DNA from: Flavobacterium sp. M31R6
Lineage (GTDB): Bacteria > Bacteroidota > Bacteroidia > Flavobacteriales > Flavobacteriaceae
Reading direction: 5' to 3'
Assembly (NCBI RefSeq): GCF_013284035.1
Contig: NZ_CP054141.1
Coordinates: forward strand, 1,240,001-1,304,000
DNA length: 64,000 bases
The position numbers and the translations under genes were made by a program. Under the pieces are notes generated by a model that was not told the origin of the DNA, made no database searches, and saw nothing but the letters and a program-made list of their open reading frames with translations. Numbering within the stretch: position 1 is the first letter of the stretch; each line of letters begins with the position of its first letter. Positions 34,653 to 44,559 of this stretch are shown one piece after another.

Positions 34653-36410
34653 TTAGTGAATTGAAATTTCAAAAGGCATTCTGGCTTGGATTCCTTTTTG
34701 CATTTGAATTTTTTTAATTTGCTGCAAAATAAAATAATTTTCTTCTCCAATTTCGCCTTTGATTAAATCTTCTTTTGATTTTGCAAAAGGGAATTTGGAA
34801 AAGATATCGCTAAAATCTTTTTCGTAAACCGGAAAGTTTTGTGTAGAATAATCTCTGATTTTTGCCAATGTTGCAGCTTCTTTTAAGGCGTCATTTAAAT
34901 TCCCAATTTTGTCCACCAAACCAATTCTTTTGGCTTCAGTACCGGTCCAAACGCGGCCTTGAGCTATAGAATCTACTTGTGCAAATGTCATTTTTCGTCC
35001 TTCGGCAACATGAGTCACAAATGTTTTGTACACTTTCTCTATGCCTTCTAGGGTTACTGCTTTGAATTTTTCGTTCAAAGGAACAAATGGACTGTAATTA
35101 GCATTTTCATTGGTCATTACTTGTTCCGTATTGATTCCAATTTTTGTTGTTAACTGACTAAGGTTTGGTAAAACTCCAAAAACTCCAATTGATCCTGTTA
35201 TTGTGTTTCTTTCTGCAAAAATGGTATTTGCATTACAGGCAATATAATATCCTCCAGAAGCGGCATAATTTCCCATAGATACAACAACTGGTTTTACTTT
35301 TTTGGTTAGTTCAATTTCTCTCCAAATTAAATCAGATGTCAAGGCGCTTCCTCCAGGACTGTCAACGCGAAGTACGATGGCTTTTATATCTTTGTCTTTT
35401 CTGGCTTCTTGTAATGAACGACGCATTGAGCCTTCGCCTATTACGTTGACATCGCCTTCACCACCTTGAATTTCTCCTTGCGCATAAATTACGGCAATTT
35501 GATTGTCTGAGTCTGAAATTATGGATGTTGTTGCTACTTTTTGCGCATAATCGGTTATTGATACTTTGTTGTAGTCTTCATCGCCAGCTACTTTCAAAGC
35601 TTTTTTGATAGCATCATGATAAACGTCTTCATAGGCAACAATGTCAATAAGTTTGTTTGCTTTGGCCATTTCTGGGGTACGTGCCAATAAACCGGTTGCG
35701 ATTTCATTCAATCTAGAAGTAGATATGTGGCGACTTTCCGAAATATCGGCAAGAACGGAGCTCCAAACAGAGTTTAGCAAGGCAGTGGTTTGCTCTCTAT
35801 TGGCATCACTCATTTTGTTTTCAAGGAAAGGTTCAACGGCACTTTTGTATTTTCCGTGACGAATGACTTCCATTTTAACTCCAGATTTTTCCTGGAAATC
35901 TTTAAAGAACATTATTTCAGTAGATAATCCTTTAAAATCAAGATCACCGGCAGGATTCAAATAGATAGTGTTGGCAACTGAGTTTAGGTAATAATCTCTC
36001 TGTGTATAATTATTGGCGTAGGCCATAACAAATTTTCCTGATTTTTTGAAATCATTCAATGCTTCTCTCAATTCTTTGCTTTGAGCCAATCCTAGTTCAG
36101 AATCTTGATTCAAAATAGATATTCCTTTAATATCACTGTCTGTTTTTGCAACAGCTATGGCATTAATGATATCGGTAAGTCCAATGTTTTTTTTCTCAGA
36201 AAAGACATCTATCCATGGGTCTTTGTATTTACCGGCATAATCATTGGAAATATTCTTCAGGTCTAATTCTATAACTGAATTTTTTTTGATCTCAACACCT
36301 TCTGACTCTCCTCCAAATAATGCTCCTATGAGTACTATCCCAAAGAAAAACAACATAAAAAAAATAAAAATACCAATAATGGTAGCCATCACATTTCCTA
36401 AAAATCTCAT
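34653..36410 (-). CDS. sppA: Signal peptide peptidase SppA, 67-kDa type
   Basis: A 585-residue membrane serine protease that degrades cleaved signal peptides. It has one N-terminal membrane helix (about 7-32) and two tandem ClpP-like S49 domains. The catalytic lysine is Lys189 in GKYKSAVEPF (first domain) and the nucleophile Ser385 in YAASGGYYIA (second domain), the Lys/Ser dyad arrangement of the long form. The start is ATG 36410; an upstream ATG at 36446 adds residues that would lie before the membrane helix. Divergent from folK-dNK. Confidence 0.95.
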   Translation of the reverse strand: MRFLGNVMATIIGIFIFFMLFFFGIVLIGALFGGESEGVEIKKNSVIELDLKNISNDYAGKYKDPWIDVFSEKKNIGLTDIINAIAVAKTDSDIKGISILNQDSELGLAQSKELREALNDFKKSGKFVMAYANNYTQRDYYLNSVANTIYLNPAGDLDFKGLSTEIMFFKDFQEKSGVKMEVIRHGKYKSAVEPFLENKMSDANREQTTALLNSVWSSVLADISESRHISTSRLNEIATGLLARTPEMAKANKLIDIVAYEDVYHDAIKKALKVAGDEDYNKVSITDYAQKVATTSIISDSDNQIAVIYAQGEIQGGEGDVNVIGEGSMRRSLQEARKDKDIKAIVLRVDSPGGSALTSDLIWREIELTKKVKPVVVSMGNYAASGGYYIACNANTIFAERNTITGSIGVFGVLPNLSQLTTKIGINTEQVMTNENANYSPFVPLNEKFKAVTLEGIEKVYKTFVTHVAEGRKMTFAQVDSIAQGRVWTGTEAKRIGLVDKIGNLNDALKEAATLAKIRDYSTQNFPVYEKDFSDIFSKFPFAKSKEDLIKGEIGEENYFILQQIKKIQMQKGIQARMPFEISIH

Positions 36411-36536
36411 ATAGTATATTTTTCTAATAAGTTGCAAAAAGTGCATATTTGTTACAGTTAATGCTGAAAATAAATTGAAACACTCTGGGCAAATATACTG
36501 CTATTCTAAAATTCTTTTGCTTAATTTGTGCCTAAT

Positions 36537-37673
36537 ATGGAATTACAGCATCAAGTTATTTTATCTCTAGGAAGCAATCAGGGCAATCGTTTGAAAAACA
36601 TTGAATTATGTCTTGAATTGATTCATCAGGAAATCGGGACTATTATAAAAGTTTCACATTTATACGAAACACCTTCTTGGGGTTTTGAAAGTGAGGCGTT
36701 TTATAATTGTGCCTTAGTTTTGCATTCCTCTTATTCTGCTCAGAAAATTTTGGAGCTGGTTTTGCAAGTAGAAAAAAAGCTGGGGCGTATTCGCAGTGAG
36801 AATGCAGGATATCAATCCAGAATAATTGACATTGATTTGATTGCTTTTGATGATGAAATCCTAGATTTGGATCATCTTCAAATTCCGCATCCACTAATGC
36901 AAAATCGAAAATTTGTTTTGTTGCCTTTTCAGGATTTGAATGTTGGCTGGGTGCATCCTATTTTAAAAAAAACAATTGCGGAACTCATTCAGATAACTCC
37001 AGATGAGAGTATTTGTGAAGTAGTCCAAAAGTTAGAAAGTCCTTTGGATAAAATAATATTAAACCAATACAATTACATTGCAATAGAAGGTAATATTGGT
37101 GCAGGAAAATCTACTTTGGCACTAAAAATGGCCGAAGATTTTAATGCTAAAACCGTTTTGGAGCGTTTTGCCGACAATCCATTTTTGCCCAAATTTTATG
37201 AAGATCAAAGCCGTTACGCATTTTCGCTTGAAATGTCTTTCCTGGCAGACAGGTACCAGCAATTATCGGATGATTTATCGCAATTTGATTTATTTAAGGA
37301 TTTTATCATTGCCGATTATCATATTTTTAAATCGTTGTTATTTTCTAAAATTACCTTAGAAGAAGATGAGTTTAGATTGTATCGTACGTTATTTGATATC
37401 ATTTATAAAGAAATGCCAAAGCCGGATTTGTATATTTATCTCTATCAAAACACCAATCGATTGTTGCAAAACATAAAAACGAGAGGTAGGAGTTACGAAC
37501 AAGACATCACAGCGGATTATTTGGAAAAAATAAACAAAGGATACTTGGAGTATATCAAGACTCAAACCGATTTGAATGTTTTAATCATCGATGTTTCTGA
37601 TCGGGACTTTGTAAATAATCAGGAGGATTATCTTTTTATTTTAGATAAAATTCAAGAAAAGGGTAGTTTGTAA
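36537..37673 (+). CDS. Bifunctional FolK (HPPK)-deoxynucleoside kinase fusion
   Basis: A 378-residue two-domain protein. Residues about 5-160 are HPPK, which transfers pyrophosphate from ATP to hydroxymethyl-dihydropterin in folate synthesis (LSLGSNQGNRLKNIE, ETPSWGFESEAFYNCAL, SRIIDIDLIAFDD, PHPLMQNRKFVLLPF). Residues about 177-378 are a deoxynucleoside kinase with P-loop GNIGAGKS at 185-192, a DRYQQ block and the RGRSYEQ LID motif. A linker of about 20 residues joins them. The ATG at 36537 is preferred over GTG at 36528. I know this fusion from other Bacteroidota. It links folate and dNTP supply. Confidence 0.93.
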   Translation: MELQHQVILSLGSNQGNRLKNIELCLELIHQEIGTIIKVSHLYETPSWGFESEAFYNCALVLHSSYSAQKILELVLQVEKKLGRIRSENAGYQSRIIDIDLIAFDDEILDLDHLQIPHPLMQNRKFVLLPFQDLNVGWVHPILKKTIAELIQITPDESICEVVQKLESPLDKIILNQYNYIAIEGNIGAGKSTLALKMAEDFNAKTVLERFADNPFLPKFYEDQSRYAFSLEMSFLADRYQQLSDDLSQFDLFKDFIIADYHIFKSLLFSKITLEEDEFRLYRTLFDIIYKEMPKPDLYIYLYQNTNRLLQNIKTRGRSYEQDITADYLEKINKGYLEYIKTQTDLNVLIIDVSDRDFVNNQEDYLFILDKIQEKGSL

Positions 37674-37674
37674 T

Positions 37675-39921
37675 TTATCTTTTTAATGAAAAATGTCCTT
37701 TCAATTCCGGACTATTCGGATCTAATTTTAATACATACCAATAATCGGTTGCAGGTAAAATATTTTTGTTAAAGGTGCCGTCCCAACTGCGATTTAAATT
37801 ATTAAGTAGCGTAATTATTTTACCATAACGGTCAAAAATTGTTATCTCCGCTAATGGGTAATTGAGCAATCCTTTTACTTCCCAGACATCATTAAATCCG
37901 TCATTGTTTGGAGTGAAGTATTTGGGTGCGATTAGTACAATAAAGTTTTTTGTAATTGGATTTTCACATGAGTTTATTTCCCTTACGTAAGCAGTTTGGT
38001 ATCCGCTTGGAACATTTGTAAATACATTAGAACTTTGAAAATTGATTCCGTCGATAGAGTATTCAAAATAATTTTGTGGATTTTTCAAACGAATAGTTAC
38101 CTGTGATTCATCAGCTTCAATTGGGTCAATAATCTCAGGGATTGGATGCTGAAAAACCGTAATGGTTTTTGTTACGGTACAGCTTTCGGGTTCGGGAGTT
38201 TTGATTTTTACGGTAAATTCACCAGGGCTGTTCGGAATTATTGTTTTAGTATTTTCACCGGTTGACCATAAGTAAGTGATTCCGTTTAAGGACGCATCTA
38301 GTGTTATTTTATTTTTTGTGCACCAAAGAATTTCTTCGTCTTCAATTTTTGGTAAGTCATATACCATGACACTGATTTTTATTCGACGGCCATTACTGCA
38401 ACCATTACTAACGGCTTCAACATAATAATCAGTATTTTTTGAAAAATTTCTGGTGAAACTAGTACCGATTCCAACTAGGCTATTATTCGTAGGCCCTTCA
38501 TACCAATAGGTTTCTCCTTCACTAGAAAGTACAGATAAAGTTGCTTCACCCGGCCCGCAGGTTGTAAATGTGGTTTGTGGTGTTGTAATGATTGGAATTG
38601 CATTTATAGTTGCCGTTATTGGAGTACGTTCAGATGTTTTTGCACAGAAGGCATAAGCGGTTTCTATGTAATAAGTAGTTGTGCTTGATAATTTTGGCGT
38701 GGTGAATTGATTGCCGGAAGCAATTGGGATTCCGCCAGTTTCATTTTCATACCATCTAACTTCACCTAAATTAGTAGTCCCTTCTAGAGATACTTCGCCT
38801 ACATCACATTTAGACGCGGGTATTGTATTTGTGATTTGAGGTATAGTTATAGTTGTACTTGTTGCAATTTGAAGTTCAGGATCTAAAGGCATGCCTCCGT
38901 ACTCTACGATATAGCCTCTTGATTTCATAGGTCCCGTTGTTGTTCCGTAATAGGTTAAGTCAATCCAAGAGCCTTTTATGCCGAGACTTGAATCTTTGTC
39001 TAAAATATGAGCGAAATGTTCTAGACCTGTACCATTATCGGGTTCGTTATTGGTGCCATTTTTTCTATTCCAATAGGCAAAATTTGGAGTATAACCAGGT
39101 CCGAAAATATTGGAATATTTTACACCACCGGGTCCTACTTCTAGATTACTCCAGAATAAAGTGCCGTTTTCTGGACCGGTTAACCATCTCCATTCTCCTT
39201 CTACTTTATAATCAGATCCGCCAATCCAACCCGTTCCGGGTAATTGTTCGCCAATTATTTGTTGTTCTTCTGCGGATAAAATTGTTGCTAAATATCCTTT
39301 TAAACCAAAATAAGTTTTTGTTTCGGCTGCTGTTTTTGCATCTCCCCAGGTGATTCCGGGTGATTCAAAATACTCATAAAAATGTTGATTGGTTGGTAAA
39401 TAATTCGCTTTGTCTATACTTATTGAAAACGTTCTGTTTCCGGTTGGCTTTTTGGAAGAGTTGGTGTAGACAACATCTTTTATTGCCGCAATAAACTCAG
39501 CGTATGGTGTCAAAATTCCATTTACGGGTGCCGATAGTTTTAGTTTACCCGCATTTGGATCCCAATTTGCAACAATCGAAGGATGATTTCCAGTAAGAGT
39601 TAACAAATCTTGTTTGTCATTATATCCAACAGAAATTTGAATGTAAATAGATTGGGTGTTAGTATCGTCAGGGTCGGTAATATTCATATCAGTTACGATA
39701 GGAATACTGGTTTGTGGACAATAAATTTGATTTCCAGTAGCTTTTAGATAAGGAGGAATGTTGTCTAATGTGTTATTTTTATTGGTGTTGAAAGTGGTAA
39801 GTATATTTTCTTTTTTTAGAATACTATCATTTTTTCTTTGACATATATCATTTGCATAGCTTGTTTTTGAAAAAACCAGTATCAATGATGTTAGTATGAA
39901 AAAAGTATTTATTCTTGTCAT
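37675..39921 (-). CDS. Type IX-secreted lectin-like surface protein, paralogue 1
   Basis: A 748-residue protein: signal peptide (1-23); an adhesin-like beta domain beginning with GNQIYCPQTS (about 60-165); a C-type-lectin-like domain (about 170-340) with WGDAKTAAE, WIGGSD, EGEWRWLTGPENGT, an EPDN motif at the place of the calcium/sugar-binding EPN, and KGYIVEYGG; two Ig-like repeats with YWYE/RWYENxTGG strands (about 365-515); a further Ig-like part; and a type B gliding-associated C-terminal domain from PKYFTPNNDGFNDVWE (about 665) to HFSLKR. It should be exported by the type IX system. It is the last of three tandem paralogues. Confidence 0.9.
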   Translation of the reverse strand: MTRINTFFILTSLILVFSKTSYANDICQRKNDSILKKENILTTFNTNKNNTLDNIPPYLKATGNQIYCPQTSIPIVTDMNITDPDDTNTQSIYIQISVGYNDKQDLLTLTGNHPSIVANWDPNAGKLKLSAPVNGILTPYAEFIAAIKDVVYTNSSKKPTGNRTFSISIDKANYLPTNQHFYEYFESPGITWGDAKTAAETKTYFGLKGYLATILSAEEQQIIGEQLPGTGWIGGSDYKVEGEWRWLTGPENGTLFWSNLEVGPGGVKYSNIFGPGYTPNFAYWNRKNGTNNEPDNGTGLEHFAHILDKDSSLGIKGSWIDLTYYGTTTGPMKSRGYIVEYGGMPLDPELQIATSTTITIPQITNTIPASKCDVGEVSLEGTTNLGEVRWYENETGGIPIASGNQFTTPKLSSTTTYYIETAYAFCAKTSERTPITATINAIPIITTPQTTFTTCGPGEATLSVLSSEGETYWYEGPTNNSLVGIGTSFTRNFSKNTDYYVEAVSNGCSNGRRIKISVMVYDLPKIEDEEILWCTKNKITLDASLNGITYLWSTGENTKTIIPNSPGEFTVKIKTPEPESCTVTKTITVFQHPIPEIIDPIEADESQVTIRLKNPQNYFEYSIDGINFQSSNVFTNVPSGYQTAYVREINSCENPITKNFIVLIAPKYFTPNNDGFNDVWEVKGLLNYPLAEITIFDRYGKIITLLNNLNRSWDGTFNKNILPATDYWYVLKLDPNSPELKGHFSLKR

Positions 39922-40001
39922 TTTATAAAAGTATTCATTTTTTTAAAATAAAAGAGAACTTGTTTAAAATGAATATTTGTAATCGATATAAAATCAGTGC
40001 T

Positions 40002-42200
40002 TTACCTTTTTAAGGAAAAATGTCCTTTCAATTCGGGGCTATTAGTATCCAATTTTAGTACATACCAATAATCAGTCGCAGGCAAAGGATTTTTGTTGAA
40101 TGTTCCATCCCAACCACGATTGGAATGATTGAGTTGGGCGATTTTTTTTCCATAACGATCAAAAAGAATTACTTCGGCTAAGGGATAGTTTATCAATCCT
40201 TTTATCTCCCAGACATCATTATATCCGTCATTGTTTGGAGTGAAATATTTCGGGACAATGATTACAATAAAAGGTTTGTCATCGATGCTGCATTGATTGA
40301 TTTCACGTACATAAGCGGTTTGTAATCCGCTGGGTGCATTCGTAAAAACATTAGAGCTTTGATAGTAAATGCCGTCTATTGAATATTCAAAATAATCTTC
40401 GTTTTTTATTAGTTCAATGGTAACGGTTGTTTCGTCAACTTTTACACTCTTTATTTCGGGTTTGTCATATTCAAATACAGTAATTTTTTTTGTGTTTGTG
40501 CAATTTTCTGGCGCTGGGCTGGTCACATCTACGGTGTAAATTCCTGTTGTTGGAGCTTTAATTGTTTGCGAGGTTTCGCCGGTGTTCCAAAGATAAGTCA
40601 TGTTAGGAATAGAGACGTCCAGCTCAACTGAACCAGGAATGCATATAGCTACTTTTTGATCTGTTACAGGAGGAAGCGGATAGATCTCAATTTTAAATGG
40701 TGTTCTTGTTAATGAAATACAGTTATTGTTATTGGCCTCTGCATAAAAAGTGGTGTTTGTAGAGATTTGTGGCGTTATATAAGTGAATCCAGTTCCTAAA
40801 ATGCTGCCTCCTGAATTTGTTGGAAACCAATTTATTATTCCTTCGCTTGCTGTGACTTTTAAGAAAAAAATACCAAAACCACAAACTGGTGAAAGTACAG
40901 TTTCAGGGGTTATGTTTGGGACTGAATTTACTTTTACATCAACGGGGGTTCTTTGGGTTTTACAACCTGCAATAGTGCTTTCTACATAATAGGTTGTTGA
41001 GGTGTTCAAAATTGGTGTTGCAAAATTGGTGCCTGTTGCAATTATATTTCCGCCAATTGCTGTGTCATACCAATTGATTGTTCCTGTAGAGGTTGTGGCT
41101 TCGAGCTTACTGCTTCCAGAATTGCAAATTTGTGGAGCAACCGTACTTGTAATTGCAAGCATAGTTAAAGTAGTGCTGGCTGACATTTGTAGTGGAGGAT
41201 CGCCCGGCATGCCACCATATTCAACAATGTATCCTTTAGGATGGTTAAATTTTGTAGGGTCTTCCACTCCATAAAGTTCTAAGTCATTCCAAGTTCCTTT
41301 TTGTCCATTATTTGGATCTGTGATATAAGCATAATCTTCTACTCCAGGTCTTTTTATGAAGTCTATTATTCCTCCATTATCAGGTTCTTTATAGTTATTC
41401 CAATAAGCGAAAGTAGTAGTATAGCCAGCTTGAAGTCCATTCCAAAAAATTGTACCCATTTCTGGTCCCGATTGCCATCTCCATTCTCCTTCTTTTAAGG
41501 CGTCACTTCCAGCAATCCATCCATTTCCAGAGAGTTGCTCTCCTATAAATTTAGCTTCGTCTAATGTGGTAATGGTCGCTAAGTAGCCTTTTAAACCAAA
41601 GTAAGAACTTGATTCTGCGGCTCTTTTAGCATTTCCCCATGAAATGCCAGGTGAGGATACGAATTGATAATAATGTGTGGACGAGGGAAGGTAATTGGAT
41701 TTGCCTAAATTTATAGAAAAATTTCTGCTGCCAGTAGGTACTGCAGAACTGGTTTTGAATTCAATATTTTTGACAGCATTAATAAAATCTGAATGAGGTA
41801 GTGGATTTCCGTTTATACTCGTAAGTGAGAGTTTTCCGGTTTCTGCATTCCAAATTGACGTCACCGTTGGATGCAAACCTGTTAGCGTCAAAACATCTTC
41901 TCCAATTAAATATCCTGAGGATATTTGAACGTTTATTGCATTAATTGTGTTCTCTGCAGGATCATTAATGCTTATATCAGTAACTATTTTAATGCTGGTT
42001 TGCGGACAATAAATTTGATTTCCCGTTGCTCTGATTATAGGAGAGCCTGTTATAAAAATAGATTTAGATAAGTTGATATTTTGAATATAGTTTTTTTTGA
42101 AATCTTTTTTGGGAGGATTATTGGCATTGATAGTGCCTGTTGTATTAAAAAATATTACAACAAAAAGAGAAAGTATTTTATTTTTGAATACGGTTTTCAA
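40002..42200 (-). CDS. Type IX-secreted lectin-like surface protein, paralogue 2
   Basis: A 732-residue protein with the same order of domains as its neighbours: signal peptide (1-26), GNQIYCPQTS adhesin-like domain (about 55-165), C-type-lectin-like domain (about 170-330; GISWGNAKRAAE, WIAGSD, EGEWRWQSGPEMGT, EPDN, KGYIVEYGG), Ig-like repeats with NWYDTAIGG strands (about 345-500), and the type B C-terminal domain from about 650 to the end. The lectin-like domain is clearly related but diverged in its loops from paralogue 1. The gap to paralogue 1 is 80 bases, so all three may share a transcript. Confidence 0.9.
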   Translation of the reverse strand: MKTVFKNKILSLFVVIFFNTTGTINANNPPKKDFKKNYIQNINLSKSIFITGSPIIRATGNQIYCPQTSIKIVTDISINDPAENTINAINVQISSGYLIGEDVLTLTGLHPTVTSIWNAETGKLSLTSINGNPLPHSDFINAVKNIEFKTSSAVPTGSRNFSINLGKSNYLPSSTHYYQFVSSPGISWGNAKRAAESSSYFGLKGYLATITTLDEAKFIGEQLSGNGWIAGSDALKEGEWRWQSGPEMGTIFWNGLQAGYTTTFAYWNNYKEPDNGGIIDFIKRPGVEDYAYITDPNNGQKGTWNDLELYGVEDPTKFNHPKGYIVEYGGMPGDPPLQMSASTTLTMLAITSTVAPQICNSGSSKLEATTSTGTINWYDTAIGGNIIATGTNFATPILNTSTTYYVESTIAGCKTQRTPVDVKVNSVPNITPETVLSPVCGFGIFFLKVTASEGIINWFPTNSGGSILGTGFTYITPQISTNTTFYAEANNNNCISLTRTPFKIEIYPLPPVTDQKVAICIPGSVELDVSIPNMTYLWNTGETSQTIKAPTTGIYTVDVTSPAPENCTNTKKITVFEYDKPEIKSVKVDETTVTIELIKNEDYFEYSIDGIYYQSSNVFTNAPSGLQTAYVREINQCSIDDKPFIVIIVPKYFTPNNDGYNDVWEIKGLINYPLAEVILFDRYGKKIAQLNHSNRGWDGTFNKNPLPATDYWYVLKLDTNSPELKGHFSLKR

Positions 42201-42311
42201 TACAATGCAATTTTTTACAAAAGAGAACGTAATATTTTTTTATGTTGAAATTCTTTTAATCTTAAAATACAATTACAATCAATATATAACATTAAAAGAA
42301 AAACGATTACA

Positions 42312-44474
42312 TTATCTCTTTAAAGAAAAATGTCCTTTTAATTCTGGGCTATTAGGGTCCAATTTTAGCAGATACCAATAGTCAGTTGCGGGTAATGGTT
42401 TTTTGTTAAAATTGCCATCCCAACTGTGATTGGAATGATTGAGTTGGGTTATTAATTTTCCGTAGCGGTCAAAAAGGGAAACTTCGGCCAAAGGATAGTT
42501 TATTAGTCCTTTTATTTCCCAAACATCATTAAATCCATCATTGTTTGGAGTGAAATATTTTGGGACAATAATGACGATGAAAGGTTCACTGTCAATACTG
42601 CATTTATTGATATCGCGAACATAAGCGGTTTGTAATCCGCTGGGTGCATTAGTGAAAACATTGGAATCTTGGTAATTATATCCGTCTATTGAGAATTCAA
42701 AATAATCTTCAGTTTTTACTAGTTCTATTGTAACGGTTGTTTCGTCGACTTTTACCTCTTTTATTTCTGGTTTATTGTCCTCGACTACGGTAATTGTTTT
42801 TCTGTTAGTACAGTTTTCAGGCGCAAGACTAGTTACATCTACTGTGTAAATTCCTGTTGTCGAAACGTCAATTGTTTGAGTAGTTTCATTTGTTGACCAT
42901 AGGTAGGTCATATTGGGAATTGCTGCATCCAATGTAACTGTGCTGAGATTACATTTTTTTACAGTTTCATTAGTAACTGCTGGTAATGGGTAAACAAGTA
43001 AGTCAACAGGAACTTTTATGCCGTTTGTACAGCCATTGTTTATGGCTTCGGCAAAATAGGTTGTGCTTGTAGCAATGTGCGGTGTGATGTAGGGCGATCC
43101 ACTGCCTACAACAGTTCCTGCAATTTGAGAATACCAATTTATGGTTCCAATAGAGGGAGTCGCTGTTAATGTAAATAATCCAGGTCCACAGTTGGTTACG
43201 GGAGAATTTGTATCTGTGATTGTTGGAGTGATGCTTACTTTGGCTTCTACTGCAGTTCTGCTGCTGGCACAACTAGCGGTTGTTGTTTCAACATAATAGT
43301 TGGTTGTAGTGTTTAAAATTGGAGTGATAAAATTAGCGCCAGTTCCCATGTAGTTGCCTCCGGTTACGGCATCATACCAATTAATAGTTCCTGTTGTAGC
43401 CGTAGCTTGTAGGGTAACTGTTCCTGCGTCACATCTTGAATCTGGTTTGGTACTCGTTATGGATGCAATGGTCAGAGTAGTACTGGCTGAAAGTTGTAAT
43501 ACCGGATCTCCGGCTGTTCCTCCATATTCCACAATGTATCCTTTGGGCTGGTAATCACCACTCGGACTTCCAGCATTGGCTAAATCATTCCAAGAACCTG
43601 CTATTCCAACTCCGGGAGCCGTGATATGGGCATAATCTTCATCCCCTGCTTGATTAGGTTCTCCTGAATTCCAGAAAGCAAAATTGGGACTTGAACCATT
43701 GGAAAGGCCATTCCAAAAAACAGTGCCTGCTTCAGGCCCTGTTACCCATTTCCAGACACCTTCTGTTTCGGCATCACTTCCGCCAATCCAGCCAGCTCCT
43801 GGAGCTTGTTTTCCTGCTAATTGCGCTTCGTCTGCGGCGGTAAGCGTAGCCAGATAGCCTTTAAGTCCATAGTAAGTTCTGATGTCTGCCGCGGCCTTGG
43901 CAGCGGTCCAAGTAATTCCTAAGTTAGGCACGTATTCATAATAATGACCGTTTCTAGGTAAATAATTGGCTTGGCCTATACTAATTGAAAATTTTCTTAT
44001 CCCTGAGGGTGTAGCCGAAGAACTGTTAAACTGAACGTCTTTTATGGCATTTTCAAAATCGATATAGGTTACTTGTGCTCCTGTGGGACTTTTTAATGTT
44101 AATTTCCCTTCATTAGAATTCCAGCTGCTTGTAATTGAGGTATGTGATAAAGCATTATTAAGAGATAAAAGGTCTTCTCCTTTGATATAACCCGATGAAA
44201 TTTGGATGTAAATCGCATCAGTACCTGTGTCGTCTGGATCTGTAATGGAAATTGATGGTGCAATATTGACGCTGGTTAAAGGACAATAAGTTTGATCGTC
44301 TGTCGCAGTAAGAATTGGTGCAACATTGGCAAGTGAATGAGTTTTTTTGTTCGATTTTATTAGTGAAGCAGTAAATCCTTTTTTAGGTGGATTATGGATG
44401 AGATTAGCATAACCAAAATTATAAATTGAAAATGCAAAAAGTAATAATATGTTGATGTGGAGTCTAATTTTCAT
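42312..44474 (-). CDS. Type IX-secreted lectin-like surface protein, paralogue 3
   Basis: A 720-residue protein, first of the trio in transcription order. The start at ATG 44474 gives a signal peptide (1-24, ending NFGYA); the frame stays open to 44606 but that part overlaps the methyltransferase gene. Domains: DDQTYCPLTS adhesin-like (about 55-160), C-type-lectin-like (about 170-315; GITWTAAKAAAD, WIGGSD, EGVWKWVTGPEAGT, EPNQ, KGYIVEYGG), Ig-like repeats with NWYDAVTGG and NWYSQIAG strands (about 330-480), type B C-terminal domain (about 638-720). Here the lectin-like motif reads EPNQ rather than EPDN. Confidence 0.9.
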   Translation of the reverse strand: MKIRLHINILLLFAFSIYNFGYANLIHNPPKKGFTASLIKSNKKTHSLANVAPILTATDDQTYCPLTSVNIAPSISITDPDDTGTDAIYIQISSGYIKGEDLLSLNNALSHTSITSSWNSNEGKLTLKSPTGAQVTYIDFENAIKDVQFNSSSATPSGIRKFSISIGQANYLPRNGHYYEYVPNLGITWTAAKAAADIRTYYGLKGYLATLTAADEAQLAGKQAPGAGWIGGSDAETEGVWKWVTGPEAGTVFWNGLSNGSSPNFAFWNSGEPNQAGDEDYAHITAPGVGIAGSWNDLANAGSPSGDYQPKGYIVEYGGTAGDPVLQLSASTTLTIASITSTKPDSRCDAGTVTLQATATTGTINWYDAVTGGNYMGTGANFITPILNTTTNYYVETTTASCASSRTAVEAKVSITPTITDTNSPVTNCGPGLFTLTATPSIGTINWYSQIAGTVVGSGSPYITPHIATSTTYFAEAINNGCTNGIKVPVDLLVYPLPAVTNETVKKCNLSTVTLDAAIPNMTYLWSTNETTQTIDVSTTGIYTVDVTSLAPENCTNRKTITVVEDNKPEIKEVKVDETTVTIELVKTEDYFEFSIDGYNYQDSNVFTNAPSGLQTAYVRDINKCSIDSEPFIVIIVPKYFTPNNDGFNDVWEIKGLINYPLAEVSLFDRYGKLITQLNHSNHSWDGNFNKKPLPATDYWYLLKLDPNSPELKGHFSLKR

Positions 44475-44559
44475 TTTATAAAAATAGGCTTTTAAATCAA
44501 AACGCAAAAGTTTGTTTAGAAGTTTATTAGATAAAAAATGAGTAATTACAAATTGACTT

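Noticed and set aside
38937..39353. A 138-codon plus-strand frame opposite lectin-like paralogue 1
   Set aside because: Arg/Leu-rich composition and no homology; the opposite frame carries all conserved lectin-domain motifs.
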